Assembly: GCA_002720745.1 (NCBI GenBank)
Contig: PBJO01000007.1
Location: 59,591 to 123,590, forward strand
DNA: 64,000 nt
DNA from: Balneola sp.
GTDB taxonomy: Bacteria > Bacteroidota > Rhodothermia > Balneolales > Balneolaceae
Direction of reading: 5' to 3'
Below the pieces are notes generated by a model that saw only the letters and a program-made list of their open reading frames with translations, did not search any database and had not been told where the DNA came from. Positions 1-8,971 of this stretch are shown here, piece after piece (position 1 is the first letter of the stretch; each line of letters opens with the position of its first letter). Both the position numbers and the translations under genes were made by a program.

Positions 1-86
1 AAAAAAAAATTTAGCCCGATAATTGCTAGGCCAACAGATACTTGTAATTGAATAATTTCATTGTTGGTTTTAGCATGTATAGCCAT
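1..86 (-). CDS. Possible 5' end of an ORF cut by the left edge
   Basis: Reading leftwards from an ATG at 86 there is an open frame of 28 codons to the window edge, starting MAIHAKTNNEIIQLQ and continuing into a hydrophobic stretch that could be a membrane segment. It has no recognisable family. The frame is short and the DNA is very AT-rich, so it could be chance. Bases 87-234 hold no gene that I can see. Confidence 0.25.
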   Translation of the reverse strand, partial: MAIHAKTNNEIIQLQVSVGLAIIGLNFF

Positions 87-234
87 AATAATAAGTTTGT
101 TATAATGATTGCAGTTAATATTGCTAATCGATTGTTTAAAAACAAGTTAGCGAAAGAAATTTGAGTAATAGAATTCTTGTTTAAACTGGTAAAATATTAT
201 CATGCTACCTTATTTTATGGATTTTGATATTAGC

Positions 235-1191
235 TTACTTAAAATACATTATGGTACAACCATTCATATTTTCCCGATCTAGCACCCTTTTTTCAATTGT
301 ATTTAGCTTAGAATTGATAGGAGTAGTTTGTTCATCCAACAACTCAGGTATACCAGCCCATTCATTTACTAGGACAAATCCATAGTTAGATCCTATGGAG
401 ATGATATGCTCTTTTGTTAAGCTAGCTTGTAATTGTTCTCCTGTTATTTGTACACCAAGCTCAAAAAAGAAACGTTGTTTGCTGCTTAATAAGCTACGAT
501 CAAAATGGGTGCTTATCCACTCATTTTTTGGATGAAGACGCTTTATTTGGGATAGTAATGACTGTAGATTTTCTTTGGGAATGTAGTCGATAAATCCCTC
601 AGTTATAAATAAACAAGGCTTGTTTGGATTGAATGCAGATTGTTTATTTAAGCATCTACTGAGAGAATTATTTATTGAATTAAAGTTGCTATAGTGGATG
701 TTTTGATTGACTGGTGGCATTATTTTTTTTTTAAACCTTATCATGGGTTCTATATCCAATTCAAAGCAGGTACACTTTTCTGAAAAAAGCCAACCTATAT
801 GATCAATACCACTGCCCAGGATAACTAATTGTTTAATGGTGGAATTAGAACTCATCAAACAGGCTTGAACTATTCTATGAAATGCAAGTTTTCTAAAAAC
901 TATATGATGTAAATCCCCATTGAGAAGCCAATCACTAAATTCTAACAAGCAGGGAATCCATGTAGCATTCCATGGATTTTTAAAGGTTTTATTGTATTTA
1001 ATATTTTTTTCTGCAACTTTTTTCACTATAGCTCGTGGTGAAACTAAACGACCAAAACAACTCATTTTTAGTTCAGTTTGATCATAGTAGGAGTGGATGG
1101 AGGAAGGGAAAAGTGAAGCAATTGAAGGTTGTTTTCTTAGCGTATTAAACTTAAAATAAACATTAAAGGCAGTTATAGATTTAATAAACAT
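235..1191 (-). CDS. Class I SAM-dependent methyltransferase, leucine carboxyl methyltransferase (LCM/PPM1) family
   Basis: This is a putative S-adenosylmethionine-dependent methyltransferase of the LCM/PPM1 type, whose bacterial members mostly have unknown substrates. The sequence shows a glycine-rich SAM loop LVILGSGID (about residues 122-130), an acidic pair ELD about 15 residues later (motif II), and FITEGFIDYIP (about 195-205). The last matches the family's TEG-hydrophobic-YL motif in diverged form, and the usual GAGLDTRA loop is also altered. The N-terminus is long and variable; Met43 (position 1065) is a possible alternative start, giving about 276 residues. It is monocistronic and points the same way as the rluA-type gene upstream. 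The family call is moderately sure; the substrate is unknown. Confidence 0.65.
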   Translation of the reverse strand: MFIKSITAFNVYFKFNTLRKQPSIASLFPSSIHSYYDQTELKMSCFGRLVSPRAIVKKVAEKNIKYNKTFKNPWNATWIPCLLEFSDWLLNGDLHHIVFRKLAFHRIVQACLMSSNSTIKQLVILGSGIDHIGWLFSEKCTCFELDIEPMIRFKKKIMPPVNQNIHYSNFNSINNSLSRCLNKQSAFNPNKPCLFITEGFIDYIPKENLQSLLSQIKRLHPKNEWISTHFDRSLLSSKQRFFFELGVQITGEQLQASLTKEHIISIGSNYGFVLVNEWAGIPELLDEQTTPINSKLNTIEKRVLDRENMNGCTIMYFK

Positions 1192-1274
1192 ATTAGGAAC
1201 GCTTCCTTAATCTTCAAAATGAATTCATACTATTATCGATATGATCTTAGCTAAGGCTTTATACTGTCATTGAT

Positions 1275-2012
1275 TTAATAGTCAAACAAATTCCACGGGT
1301 GTTGAGTAGGTATATCAGCTTTTGTGAGAAATTTCTCTTTTTTTACTGGATGCTCAAAGGCTAAGGCATAGGCTCTGAGCGCAAGCGACTTCACTAGGCC
1401 GATATCCTTTTTCCCATATTTATAGTCACCCCAAATAGGAAAACCCATTTTACTAAGTTGAACACGGATTTGATGGGGTTTACCTGTAATTAAGTCGATT
1501 TTTATAAGACTATAATGTGCACTTTGCTTTAAGGTAATAAAGCTCAATATGGCATATTTTGCATGCAATTTTTTAGAACTATAGGCTTTAGTCTTATTGG
1601 TTTTTAAATCTTTTTTTAGAAAGTGTTCATAAGTTGCCTCTAAAGGAGTACGACCATGTACAACTGCCAAGTAGGTTTTTTTTAGCTGATGTTCACGAAT
1701 GAGCTTAGAGATACGCGAAGCAGCTTTGGATGTTTTAGCGAGAACCATAATTCCGCTTGCAGGCCGATCAAGTCGGTGAATTAAGCCCAAATAGACATTA
1801 CCTGGTTTGTTGTACGTTTTTTTTAAGTATTGTTTACACAATTTGGTTAGATCGATATCCTTGGTATTATCGGCTTGCGATAATAACTCTGCTGGCTTGT
1901 CAATGACCAGCAAATGATTATCCTCATAAATGATTTCAATATTCGGTGTGGTGCCTGTCCATTTCTTACTGGTTGATTGGTGCCTTTTCTTCGCAATTTG
2001 CTTGGATTTCAT
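1275..2012 (-). CDS. RluA-family RNA pseudouridine synthase
   Basis: Isomerises uridine to pseudouridine in rRNA or tRNA. The family signature HRLDRPASG lies at about residues 79-87, with Asp82 as the expected catalytic aspartate. The C-terminal family motif with GKPHQIRVQL and the following GDYKYG is also present. There is no N-terminal S4 domain; instead there is a short Lys-rich leader (about 20 residues), so at 245 residues it resembles the compact RluA/RluC-like members. It ends close to the symporter gene but looks like an independent unit. The target uridine cannot be told from sequence. Confidence 0.9.
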   Translation of the reverse strand: MKSKQIAKKRHQSTSKKWTGTTPNIEIIYEDNHLLVIDKPAELLSQADNTKDIDLTKLCKQYLKKTYNKPGNVYLGLIHRLDRPASGIMVLAKTSKAASRISKLIREHQLKKTYLAVVHGRTPLEATYEHFLKKDLKTNKTKAYSSKKLHAKYAILSFITLKQSAHYSLIKIDLITGKPHQIRVQLSKMGFPIWGDYKYGKKDIGLVKSLALRAYALAFEHPVKKEKFLTKADIPTQHPWNLFDY

Positions 2013-2027
2013 AACTTAGCGTATGGA

Positions 2028-3506
2028 TTAGGCATGTGTAAATTTCTTAACAACAGTGGCATCTGTTTTTTGGGTTATTAAGCTTACTGTTATCAAGCTA
2101 AAAAGGTTAAAAATGAGTCCATAGATACCTTCATGAATATCCCAAGGTTTCAATTCCGGAGAAAAAAGAAAAATCAGTGTAACAATAATACCACTAAATA
2201 GAGCAGAAAGTGCACCAAGTCGAGTGGCAGACGGCCAATAAAACATGGCAAAAACTAGTGGAAAAAGTTGAGCTATACCACCATAAGCACCTAGTAATAA
2301 GCTCACGATATCGGTAGAAGAGATTACCGCAAAATAGTAGGCTAGAATACTTATAAGTAATATACTCAGCTGTATTACCCTTCGTTCTAAATTCCTTTGA
2401 TCCAATTTTTTCCTGATTTGTGGAAATTTACGTAGTCCATCCCGAACAAATACAGCTCCAGCAGCATGCAATATTGCATCTCCCGAACTCATAGAAGCGG
2501 CAAGAGTGCCTGCACATACCAAACCTACTAATACAACAGGGAGATCCATATTTCTGAGTACATGTGGTAATATAGTATCAGCTGGTTCTATCCCTGGAAA
2601 ACTCAGGATAGCCGAAAAGCCTACAAATAATATAGGCAGCAAGAACAACTGGAAGGTTGGGTACAATACCACGGTTAATTTCATAGTTCGGTCGTCTTTC
2701 GCAGCAAATGTTTTCATAAAAAAATGCGGCCACATTGAAAAACCAATACTCGATATCATTATCGCCGAGCTAAATCCAGCCCAGGACCAAGTACTTCCAT
2801 CACTTTGTAATCCTGGTGCTTGCAGCATATTGCCCAATCCCTCTTGTTCAATGGCTTCAAACATTGGGCCAATTCCTCCATGTAGTTCATTGGGCAGGTA
2901 TATACCTAGAAACCAAGCGATACTTAACATAAAAATACCCTGAAAAGTGTTTGTCCAACCAACCCCCATAACACCACTAAAAAAAACGTATAATAGAACC
3001 ACGACATAGGCCATTGCTGCGCCTAGCCAATAGGGTATTTGACCATCGCTAATGGTATTGAGTACTAAACCTGCACCTTTCATCTGAAGAGTCAAGTAAG
3101 GGATGAGTACTATTACTGTTAATATGGCAAGAAGAATGGACAAAAAAGGACTTTGATATCGTTCTGAGAGTAATTCAGCTTGTGTTAGATAGCCATATTT
3201 AACACCCATTCTTCGTGCTCTTGGCCCGAAAAAATATAGAGGGACCATTCCCAAAATTCCGTAAGCAATAATATAGAGTGCAGCAACTCCTCTAGAGTAG
3301 GCCCAACCTGGACCCCCTAAAAATGCAAAGGAAGAAAAGATGGAAGCTCCTAATACAAAATAAAGGAGTAGTAGATTCATAGAGCGGTCACCCGCAACAT
3401 ATCCTTCTGGGCTCTTACTTACCTTTAGTCCCGGTATAATACCCATGAGCAAGCTAAGAAGTAGATATCCAATAGAAATCCCCACTATGATCCATGTATC
3501 ATTCAT
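2028..3506 (-). CDS. Sodium:solute symporter (SSS) family transporter
   Basis: An integral inner-membrane transporter of the sodium/solute symporter family (as in PanF, PutP and SglT), using the sodium gradient to import an unidentified solute. Multiple hydrophobic helices run through the 492 residues, including the small-residue-rich early segment with FAFLGGPGWAYSRG and the CAGTLAASMSSGDAILHAAG helix typical of the sodium site region. The frame can be extended to 3578, but I place the start at 3506 because that ATG shares its A with the TAA stop of the DUF3311 gene upstream (TAATG), which signals translational coupling; the extension would run inside that gene. A small DUF3311 protein next to an SSS symporter is a recurrent pairing. 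Confidence 0.87.
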   Translation of the reverse strand: MNDTWIIVGISIGYLLLSLLMGIIPGLKVSKSPEGYVAGDRSMNLLLLYFVLGASIFSSFAFLGGPGWAYSRGVAALYIIAYGILGMVPLYFFGPRARRMGVKYGYLTQAELLSERYQSPFLSILLAILTVIVLIPYLTLQMKGAGLVLNTISDGQIPYWLGAAMAYVVVLLYVFFSGVMGVGWTNTFQGIFMLSIAWFLGIYLPNELHGGIGPMFEAIEQEGLGNMLQAPGLQSDGSTWSWAGFSSAIMISSIGFSMWPHFFMKTFAAKDDRTMKLTVVLYPTFQLFLLPILFVGFSAILSFPGIEPADTILPHVLRNMDLPVVLVGLVCAGTLAASMSSGDAILHAAGAVFVRDGLRKFPQIRKKLDQRNLERRVIQLSILLISILAYYFAVISSTDIVSLLLGAYGGIAQLFPLVFAMFYWPSATRLGALSALFSGIIVTLIFLFSPELKPWDIHEGIYGLIFNLFSLITVSLITQKTDATVVKKFTHA

Positions 3507-3754
3507 TATTCCTGATTCTCCCATATAAAAAAGGCCAAAAGTCCAAAAAAACTCAGTAAAAGGCAGAGTAAGACCCAAATAATCGAAAAGGGTATTCCTA
3601 ATACGAAAGGCTCAATATGACCAACTAATGGATAAATAGGCCAAATCAAAGAAAGTTGAACTAATACTAAAAAGACAATAAACCACCGTAGAACCGACTT
3701 TTTTTTGGGTTTTTGAACAGAATACATTAACCCATATTTATTTTTTAAATTCAT
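3506..3754 (-). CDS. DUF3311-type small membrane protein, partner of the symporter
   Basis: An 82-residue protein with a basic N-terminus (KPKKKSVLRW) and two predicted membrane segments separated by a short loop (LIWPIYPLVGHIEPFVLGIPF). This fits the DUF3311 family, small two-helix proteins encoded next to SSS transporters and thought to be accessory subunits. Its stop codon overlaps the symporter start, so the two are very likely translated together. The function itself is inferred only from the pairing. Confidence 0.75.
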   Translation of the reverse strand: MNLKNKYGLMYSVQKPKKKSVLRWFIVFLVLVQLSLIWPIYPLVGHIEPFVLGIPFSIIWVLLCLLLSFFGLLAFFIWENQE

Positions 3755-3836
3755 AAGAAGCTTAGTTGAGTCAAAATATTGGTATTGATTTTAAGAGATT
3801 AGCTCGAAAATAGAACAAATTCCTTAAGTTACCACT

Positions 3837-5684
3837 ATGGAATCTAATACCTTAAAAGAAAAAATTGCCAATCTTCCTCTAGAACCGGGTGTCTATATCT
3901 ATAAGGACGCTAAAGGAATTATTCTTTACGTAGGTAAAGCTAAGAAGCTTCGAAATAGAGTTCGATCTTATTTCCAGGAGCGCAGTATTCAATCTGGTCG
4001 AATACAGACAATGGTTCAGAAAATTGCCGATTTAGAGGTAATTGTAACGGATTCAGAAGCGGAAGCACTCATACTAGAAAATAATTTAATAAAACAAAAT
4101 CACCCACGATATAATGTGCTTCTAAGAGACGATAAAACCTACCCCTATATCTGTATTACCAACGAGGATCGTCCAAGAGTGTTTCCTACTAGAACAATTA
4201 TAAAAGATGGGAGTCAATATTATGGGCCATATGATAGCGTAAATGGGATGAAGAGAATGTTAGAAGTCATTCGCAAAGCCTTTGGTTTATGTACTTGTGC
4301 TGTATCCATTAAGATTTTGGACAAAACAAAAAATGCACCCAAATGGCATAGTTGTTTTGATGATTATCTTGGAAGTTGTTCGGCTGAGCTACCTATGCTA
4401 ACCTATCAATCTAATATCGAAAAGGTCACAAAGCTCATTAATGGAAAGACTAGTTTACTCATTCGAGAACTTAAAGAAGAAATGCAAATTGCAGCTCAAG
4501 CTATGGCCTTCGAGCAGGCAGCCTACTTGCGAGACAGTTTACAAGCTATCATAAGGTATAGTGAGCGAATGAAAATGGTGACTGAAACGGAACAAGATCG
4601 GGATCTTTTTGTGGTAGAAAAACATAGCGAAATAAATGAAGCATGCGGGGTACTTTTAAAAATTCGTGAGGGAAAATTGGTGGGTAAATTCCACCGCTTT
4701 ATCAAACTTGTCCAAGAATACTCTCATTCGCAATTACTTCAAAGTTTCATTGAGGACTATTACACTTCTGATCATCATATAACATTACCAGACGAAATAT
4801 ATTTAAGCCATGAATTGGTAGATGAAGAAGTGCTACATAGGTATTTATTTGAGCATAAAGCAAAAAAAGTACCCTTTAAAATTCCAGAGCGTGGAGACAA
4901 AGCTAAATTAGTAAAGATGGCCATAACTAATGCAAAATTACACCTTAATGATCGTGCATTAGAGTTGGAAAAGAGAGAGCGAAATCGAATCCCAGCCGCT
5001 ATTTCAGATTTACATCATTTATTAAATCTTAGCCGCTTACCTCGTACTATTCACTGTTTTGATAATTCCAATTTTCAAGGTGCTTATCCAGTGGCCTCCA
5101 TGGTGTGTTTTGTCGATACCAAACCAAGAAAAACTCAATACAAACACTTTCATATTAAAACAGTTATTGGACCCGACGATTTTGCTTCAATGGCAGAAAT
5201 CTTAACGAGGCAATATAAAAGAGTGCAAAAGAATAGAGAGTATATTCCTGATCTAATCGTAATTGATGGGGGAAAGGGGCAACTGAGCGCAGCCGTAAAG
5301 GCATTAAAGGAGATAGGATTTTATGATGAATGTGAGATCATAGGTTTGGCAAAAAGGCTAGAGGAAGTTTTTTTACCTGGTCTAAAAGATGCTATCATGA
5401 TCCCAAAAACCTCTCCAGCTCTCAAACTCTTACAACAGGTTAGGGACGAAGCACATCGATTCGCAATTAATTTTCATCGAAAGATAAGGAGTAATAATAT
5501 AATTGGCAGTGAGCTTACTAATATTAAGGGTATTGGCGAGAAAACAGCAATACAGCTACTAAAAAGATATGGTTCAATTTCTAATATACGAAAATTACGA
5601 CTTCATACGTTAGCTAAAGAAATTGGAATTACCAAGGCAAATAAAGTACTTGAATATTTTTCTGAAAATAAAGTAAAGCAGTGA
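3837..5684 (+). CDS. uvrC: Excinuclease ABC subunit C
   Basis: UvrC makes both incisions around a DNA lesion during nucleotide excision repair, after loading by UvrA and UvrB. Domains in order: an N-terminal GIY-YIG nuclease (GVYIYKDAKGIILYVGKAKK, about residues 18-37) for the 3' cut; a UVR motif near residues 205-240 (AMAFEQAAYLRDSL) that binds UvrB; the RNase H-like nuclease with FDNSNFQG and VIDGGKGQLSAA for the 5' cut; and a C-terminal helix-hairpin-helix (NIKGIGEKTAIQLLKRYGS). The 615-residue length is normal. It is followed at once by the ECF sigma gene, with no room for a terminator. Confidence 0.97.
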   Translation: MESNTLKEKIANLPLEPGVYIYKDAKGIILYVGKAKKLRNRVRSYFQERSIQSGRIQTMVQKIADLEVIVTDSEAEALILENNLIKQNHPRYNVLLRDDKTYPYICITNEDRPRVFPTRTIIKDGSQYYGPYDSVNGMKRMLEVIRKAFGLCTCAVSIKILDKTKNAPKWHSCFDDYLGSCSAELPMLTYQSNIEKVTKLINGKTSLLIRELKEEMQIAAQAMAFEQAAYLRDSLQAIIRYSERMKMVTETEQDRDLFVVEKHSEINEACGVLLKIREGKLVGKFHRFIKLVQEYSHSQLLQSFIEDYYTSDHHITLPDEIYLSHELVDEEVLHRYLFEHKAKKVPFKIPERGDKAKLVKMAITNAKLHLNDRALELEKRERNRIPAAISDLHHLLNLSRLPRTIHCFDNSNFQGAYPVASMVCFVDTKPRKTQYKHFHIKTVIGPDDFASMAEILTRQYKRVQKNREYIPDLIVIDGGKGQLSAAVKALKEIGFYDECEIIGLAKRLEEVFLPGLKDAIMIPKTSPALKLLQQVRDEAHRFAINFHRKIRSNNIIGSELTNIKGIGEKTAIQLLKRYGSISNIRKLRLHTLAKEIGITKANKVLEYFSENKVKQ

Positions 5685-5737
5685 ACTCACATGCACATGT
5701 GATGTTATTTTGTATCGATGCGTATCATTTTTGTGGG

Positions 5738-6373
5738 ATGAATATACAAAACCCGATCAAGTCCATACCTAGACGATACTCTTTATCAGATAAAGAGCTA
5801 GTGCATTTATACCGCCATAATCATGATATGGAGGCATTTAAAACACTCTATAATAGGTACGAATCTAAAATTTACTCTTACATTTACAGCATGGTACATA
5901 ATGCAGAAATTGCGAGTGATCTTTTTCAGGATACCTTTACTAAGGTTATTAATAAAATGGATAAAAACTATAATGAGGAAGGAAAATGGATTGCCTGGGT
6001 CATGCGAATAGCTCATAATGCTACCATAGATTATTTGCGAAGGGCAAAAAAGTTTGTACGCATTTCTAATAATGAAGGAGAAGAAAATACAGATTTTTTC
6101 CATCGAGTCACCGATGAAGGAGCATTAGATCCCTCACAAGACTATATTCAGCATGAGGACAAAAAGAGAATGTATAAACATATAAGTCGTTTACCTGAGG
6201 AGCAAAGAGCAGTAATTATGTTGCGTCATTACGAAGAGTTATCCTTCAAAGAAATAGCTGAAATCACTGGTGTTTCAATTAACACGGCTTTAGGGCGTAT
6301 GCGATATGCACTATCAAATCTTAGAAAATATTTTGAAGAAGAAAAACAATCAGAACAAAACCATGCATGTTAA
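5738..6373 (+). CDS. ECF-type RNA polymerase sigma factor (sigma-70 family)
   Basis: A sigma-70 family factor of the extracytoplasmic-function class with regions 2 and 4 only. Region 2 includes IASDLFQDTFTKVI and the GKWIAWVMRIAHNATIDYLRR recognition helix; region 4 includes LPEEQRAVIMLRHYEELSFKEIAEITGVS and the NTALGRMRYAL helix. I prefer ATG at 5738 (MNIQNP). A GTG at 5681 overlapping the uvrC stop would add 19 residues unlike the family. It overlaps the next gene by 11 bases, the classic sigma/anti-sigma arrangement. Target promoters are unknown. Confidence 0.87.
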   Translation: MNIQNPIKSIPRRYSLSDKELVHLYRHNHDMEAFKTLYNRYESKIYSYIYSMVHNAEIASDLFQDTFTKVINKMDKNYNEEGKWIAWVMRIAHNATIDYLRRAKKFVRISNNEGEENTDFFHRVTDEGALDPSQDYIQHEDKKRMYKHISRLPEEQRAVIMLRHYEELSFKEIAEITGVSINTALGRMRYALSNLRKYFEEEKQSEQNHAC

Positions 6374-6998
6374 ACATACAGACATTATTCGCTTCTTAAT
6401 GGACGAAATGGATCCGTGTGAGAAAATTTCATTTGAGCAAAGAATTCAGTTGGACCAAGATTTACTTATAGAAGTCGAAAGTTTAAAACAGACGTGGCAA
6501 AAAACCAGTGTATACCCTTCATTTAAAACTCCATTACATTTAAAAGAAACTATATTTACTGAGGCAGAAACATCTATTAACTCATCAACTACTAACTGGA
6601 TTTGGCAAAGGATGCAGCAAGATACTATAAAAATAGCAGCTAGTTTTTTAGTACTAGCGATTGCTTTAGTTGCTTGGAACACTTGGGTGCCTGCAGGCCA
6701 AACTTCTAGTGAGAGCTTAACTAATATAGAAGTTAACGAACAAAGGATTATATCGCCATTGACTAATGCTAAGGATATAAGTGCAGAAAATAATACAAGT
6801 AAAATAAATAGTGAGATTAGTCCGTGGGTTGACCATAATTATATAATACGTTTTGCTGGTACCATTGAATTAAATCCTAATCAATCCCAGGGAATAAAAC
6901 ATGTAAGCCAACATAATAGCAAGTTACGTCTAGTAAACGATAAAACAGGATACACTGGTCAAAGCAGAAAAATTTTACTAACAGGAAAAACACCTTAA
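6363..6998 (+). CDS. Putative membrane anti-sigma factor
   Basis: Encodes 211 residues from ATG 6363, which overlaps the end of the sigma gene by 11 bases. The cytoplasmic N-terminal part (about residues 1-88) resembles the small helical sigma-binding domain of anti-sigma factors (IIRFLMDEMDPCEKISFEQRI). One membrane segment follows (about 90-108), then a roughly 100-residue periplasmic tail rich in Asn and Ser. I do not see the zinc HxxxCxxC motif of ZAS-type anti-sigmas. The assignment rests mostly on position and topology. The partner would be the ECF factor directly upstream, released by an unknown envelope signal. Confidence 0.62.
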   Translation: MHVKHTDIIRFLMDEMDPCEKISFEQRIQLDQDLLIEVESLKQTWQKTSVYPSFKTPLHLKETIFTEAETSINSSTTNWIWQRMQQDTIKIAASFLVLAIALVAWNTWVPAGQTSSESLTNIEVNEQRIISPLTNAKDISAENNTSKINSEISPWVDHNYIIRFAGTIELNPNQSQGIKHVSQHNSKLRLVNDKTGYTGQSRKILLTGKTP

Positions 6999-7122
6999 TC
7001 ATCATATTTACCCATTTAAATTCTCAATGTGGATAACTTAGTACTCCACTGTTAATAAGTATTTTTGGTTCGCTTCGGACGTACTTTTATATTTAGTTAT
7101 ATTTAATAGTTTTAAGTCGTCA

Positions 7123-7920
7123 ATGGGTAAAGTAATTTCTATTGCAAATCAAAAAGGAGGGGTAGGTAAAACCACCTCATCTATAAATCTAGCTGCTAGT
7201 TTAGCGGCTATTGAACATCCTACATTGATTATTGATATTGATCCGCAAAGTAATACTACTAGTGGGTTAGGAATAGATACCTCCACGGTAACTAATTCTA
7301 TCTATGAAGTCATGATAGGTAGTGCTGAAATTAACGATACTATTCGACAAACAGAGTTAGACTTCCTTGACCTTGTGCCGGCTCATATAAATTTAGTAGG
7401 AGCTGAAATAGAGATGATCGATCGTGATCAGCGTGAAAGAATTTTGACGAAGGCTATAGCTGAATTACGAGATAAGTATGATTTCGTCATCATCGATTGT
7501 CCACCTTCATTAGGCCTTTTGACCATCAATGCATTAACTGCTTCTGATTCTATTTTGATACCAGTTCAGTGTGAATATTTTGCTCTCGAAGGTTTGGGGC
7601 AACTACTTAACACTATAAAAATTGTACGTCAACATTTAAATCCTAACCTGGATATAGAAGGTGTGGCATTGACTATGTATGATACTAGAACTAGATTGTC
7701 CAACCAGGTGGCAGAAGAGGTTAAGCGATATTTTGATGATCGTGTATTCAAGACAGTTATTGCCAGGAATGTACGCTTGGCGGAGGCACCGTCTTTTGGC
7801 AAGCCTGCATTACTTTATGATTCAACTTCTAAGGGAGCAAAGAATTATTTGGCTTTAGCAAGCGAAATTATTAAAAGGAATAGAAAACTATTTAAGAATA
7901 GTCCTGTATTAACTAAGTAA
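7123..7920 (+). CDS. parA: Chromosome partitioning ATPase ParA (Soj-like)
   Basis: A MinD/ParA-type ATPase that works with ParB and parS to segregate the replicated chromosome origin. The deviant Walker A motif KGGVGKTT is at residues 11-18, the Walker A' region is [16 protein letters not shown], and the Walker B region is [18 protein letters not shown]. At 265 residues with no N-terminal helix-turn-helix extension it matches the chromosomal Soj type rather than plasmid ParA. parB follows after 6 bases. Chromosomal parAB often lies near the origin, but nothing else origin-like is seen here. Confidence 0.95.
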   Translation: MGKVISIANQKGGVGKTTSSINLAASLAAIEHPTLIIDIDPQSNTTSGLGIDTSTVTNSIYEVMIGSAEINDTIRQTELDFLDLVPAHINLVGAEIEMIDRDQRERILTKAIAELRDKYDFVIIDCPPSLGLLTINALTASDSILIPVQCEYFALEGLGQLLNTIKIVRQHLNPNLDIEGVALTMYDTRTRLSNQVAEEVKRYFDDRVFKTVIARNVRLAEAPSFGKPALLYDSTSKGAKNYLALASEIIKRNRKLFKNSPVLTK

Positions 7921-7926
7921 AAGGAC

Positions 7927-8964
7927 ATGGCGAATAAGAAAGTACTAGGAAGAGGCCTGGGAGCTTTTTTTCCTGATATGGAAGATCAGCAAAATAAGAA
8001 GGTTTCCATCTTAACAGAAACTGGTCAGCAAGAAAGTTTAGCAGAAACTAGGTTTAGAAAACAATCTGAACAATCTAATAATAGTAGAAAATTAACGGAA
8101 GAGGGTTCTGAATTATATTCAGAATCAAAACATCGTAAGGCAGATGTAGTACTCCTCTTAGAACCTAATCAGATCCGTGCGAATCCTTTCCAACCAAGGA
8201 AAGAATTTGACCAAGAACGGTTAGAGGAGTTAGCTAAATCTATACAACAGTATGGGCTTATTCAGCCAATTACTGTTCGTTATTTAGGCGATAAACGCTA
8301 TGAGCTAATTAGTGGTGAACGTCGACTAAGAGCCTCTAAATTAGCAGGTATTTCTAATCTACCTGCCTACGTTCGACATGCTGATGACGAACAAAGTATG
8401 GCGTATGCGCTGATTGAAAATATTCAGCGTGAAGATTTAAATCCCTTGGAGATAGCTCTTGCATATAAACGGTTGCTCGAAGAGTTTAGTTATACCCAAT
8501 CTGAAGTAGCTAATAAGGTAGGTAAAAACCGGACAACGGTCACCAACATGCTTAGGTTGTTGAATTTACCCGATTTCATTCAATTAGCTTTATCGTCCAA
8601 TAGAATTACTGGAGGACATGCAAGAGCTTTACTTGGTGCTGACTCAGTTACCGAACAACAGTTTATTCTCGATAAGGTAATAAAAGGACAATGGTCAGTT
8701 CGTCGCTTAGAAAATTATATTAGAGTTAAGTGTAATAATTCTAGAATTGATGATTATAGCGAAAAAATTAAGACGTTGGAAAAAAAAGAAAATCCTGCAA
8801 AATTAAATAGTGCTATTATTAAAGATATAGAATCTAAATTACGAAGTGCACTTGGTACGAAAGTGCAAATGAAGACTTTTCTAAAAGGTGGAGAAATTCG
8901 TATAAAATACTTCACAGACGATGATTTAGACCGAATATTAATACTTCTTTCATCCACAGAATAG
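7927..8964 (+). CDS. parB: Chromosome partitioning protein ParB (Spo0J-like CTPase)
   Basis: Binds centromere-like parS sites, spreads as a CTP-dependent clamp and stimulates ParA. The N-terminus has the short ParA-interacting basic motif (KKVLGRGLGAFFP). The ParB/Srx domain includes IRANPFQPRKEFD, LIQPITVR and the CTP-binding GERRLRASKLAG, then ENIQREDLNPLE. The helix-turn-helix includes TQSEVANKVGKNRTTVTNMLRLL, and the C-terminal dimerisation domain ends the protein. A Ser/Glu-rich linker of about 60 residues separates the first two parts. It is co-transcribed with parA. I found no clear parS 16-mer in this window by eye. Confidence 0.94.
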   Translation: MANKKVLGRGLGAFFPDMEDQQNKKVSILTETGQQESLAETRFRKQSEQSNNSRKLTEEGSELYSESKHRKADVVLLLEPNQIRANPFQPRKEFDQERLEELAKSIQQYGLIQPITVRYLGDKRYELISGERRLRASKLAGISNLPAYVRHADDEQSMAYALIENIQREDLNPLEIALAYKRLLEEFSYTQSEVANKVGKNRTTVTNMLRLLNLPDFIQLALSSNRITGGHARALLGADSVTEQQFILDKVIKGQWSVRRLENYIRVKCNNSRIDDYSEKIKTLEKKENPAKLNSAIIKDIESKLRSALGTKVQMKTFLKGGEIRIKYFTDDDLDRILILLSSTE

Positions 8965-8971
8965 TAGATAT

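Noticed and set aside
2506-2943. 145-codon open frame on the plus strand
   Set aside because: Shadow of the symporter on the opposite strand; the translation is low-quality (Asn/Pro/Ile-rich with no domain).
7021-7122. Search for a parS site or origin elements near parAB
   Set aside because: No 16-base palindrome of the TGTTnCACGTGnAACA type and no DnaA-box cluster could be found by eye.
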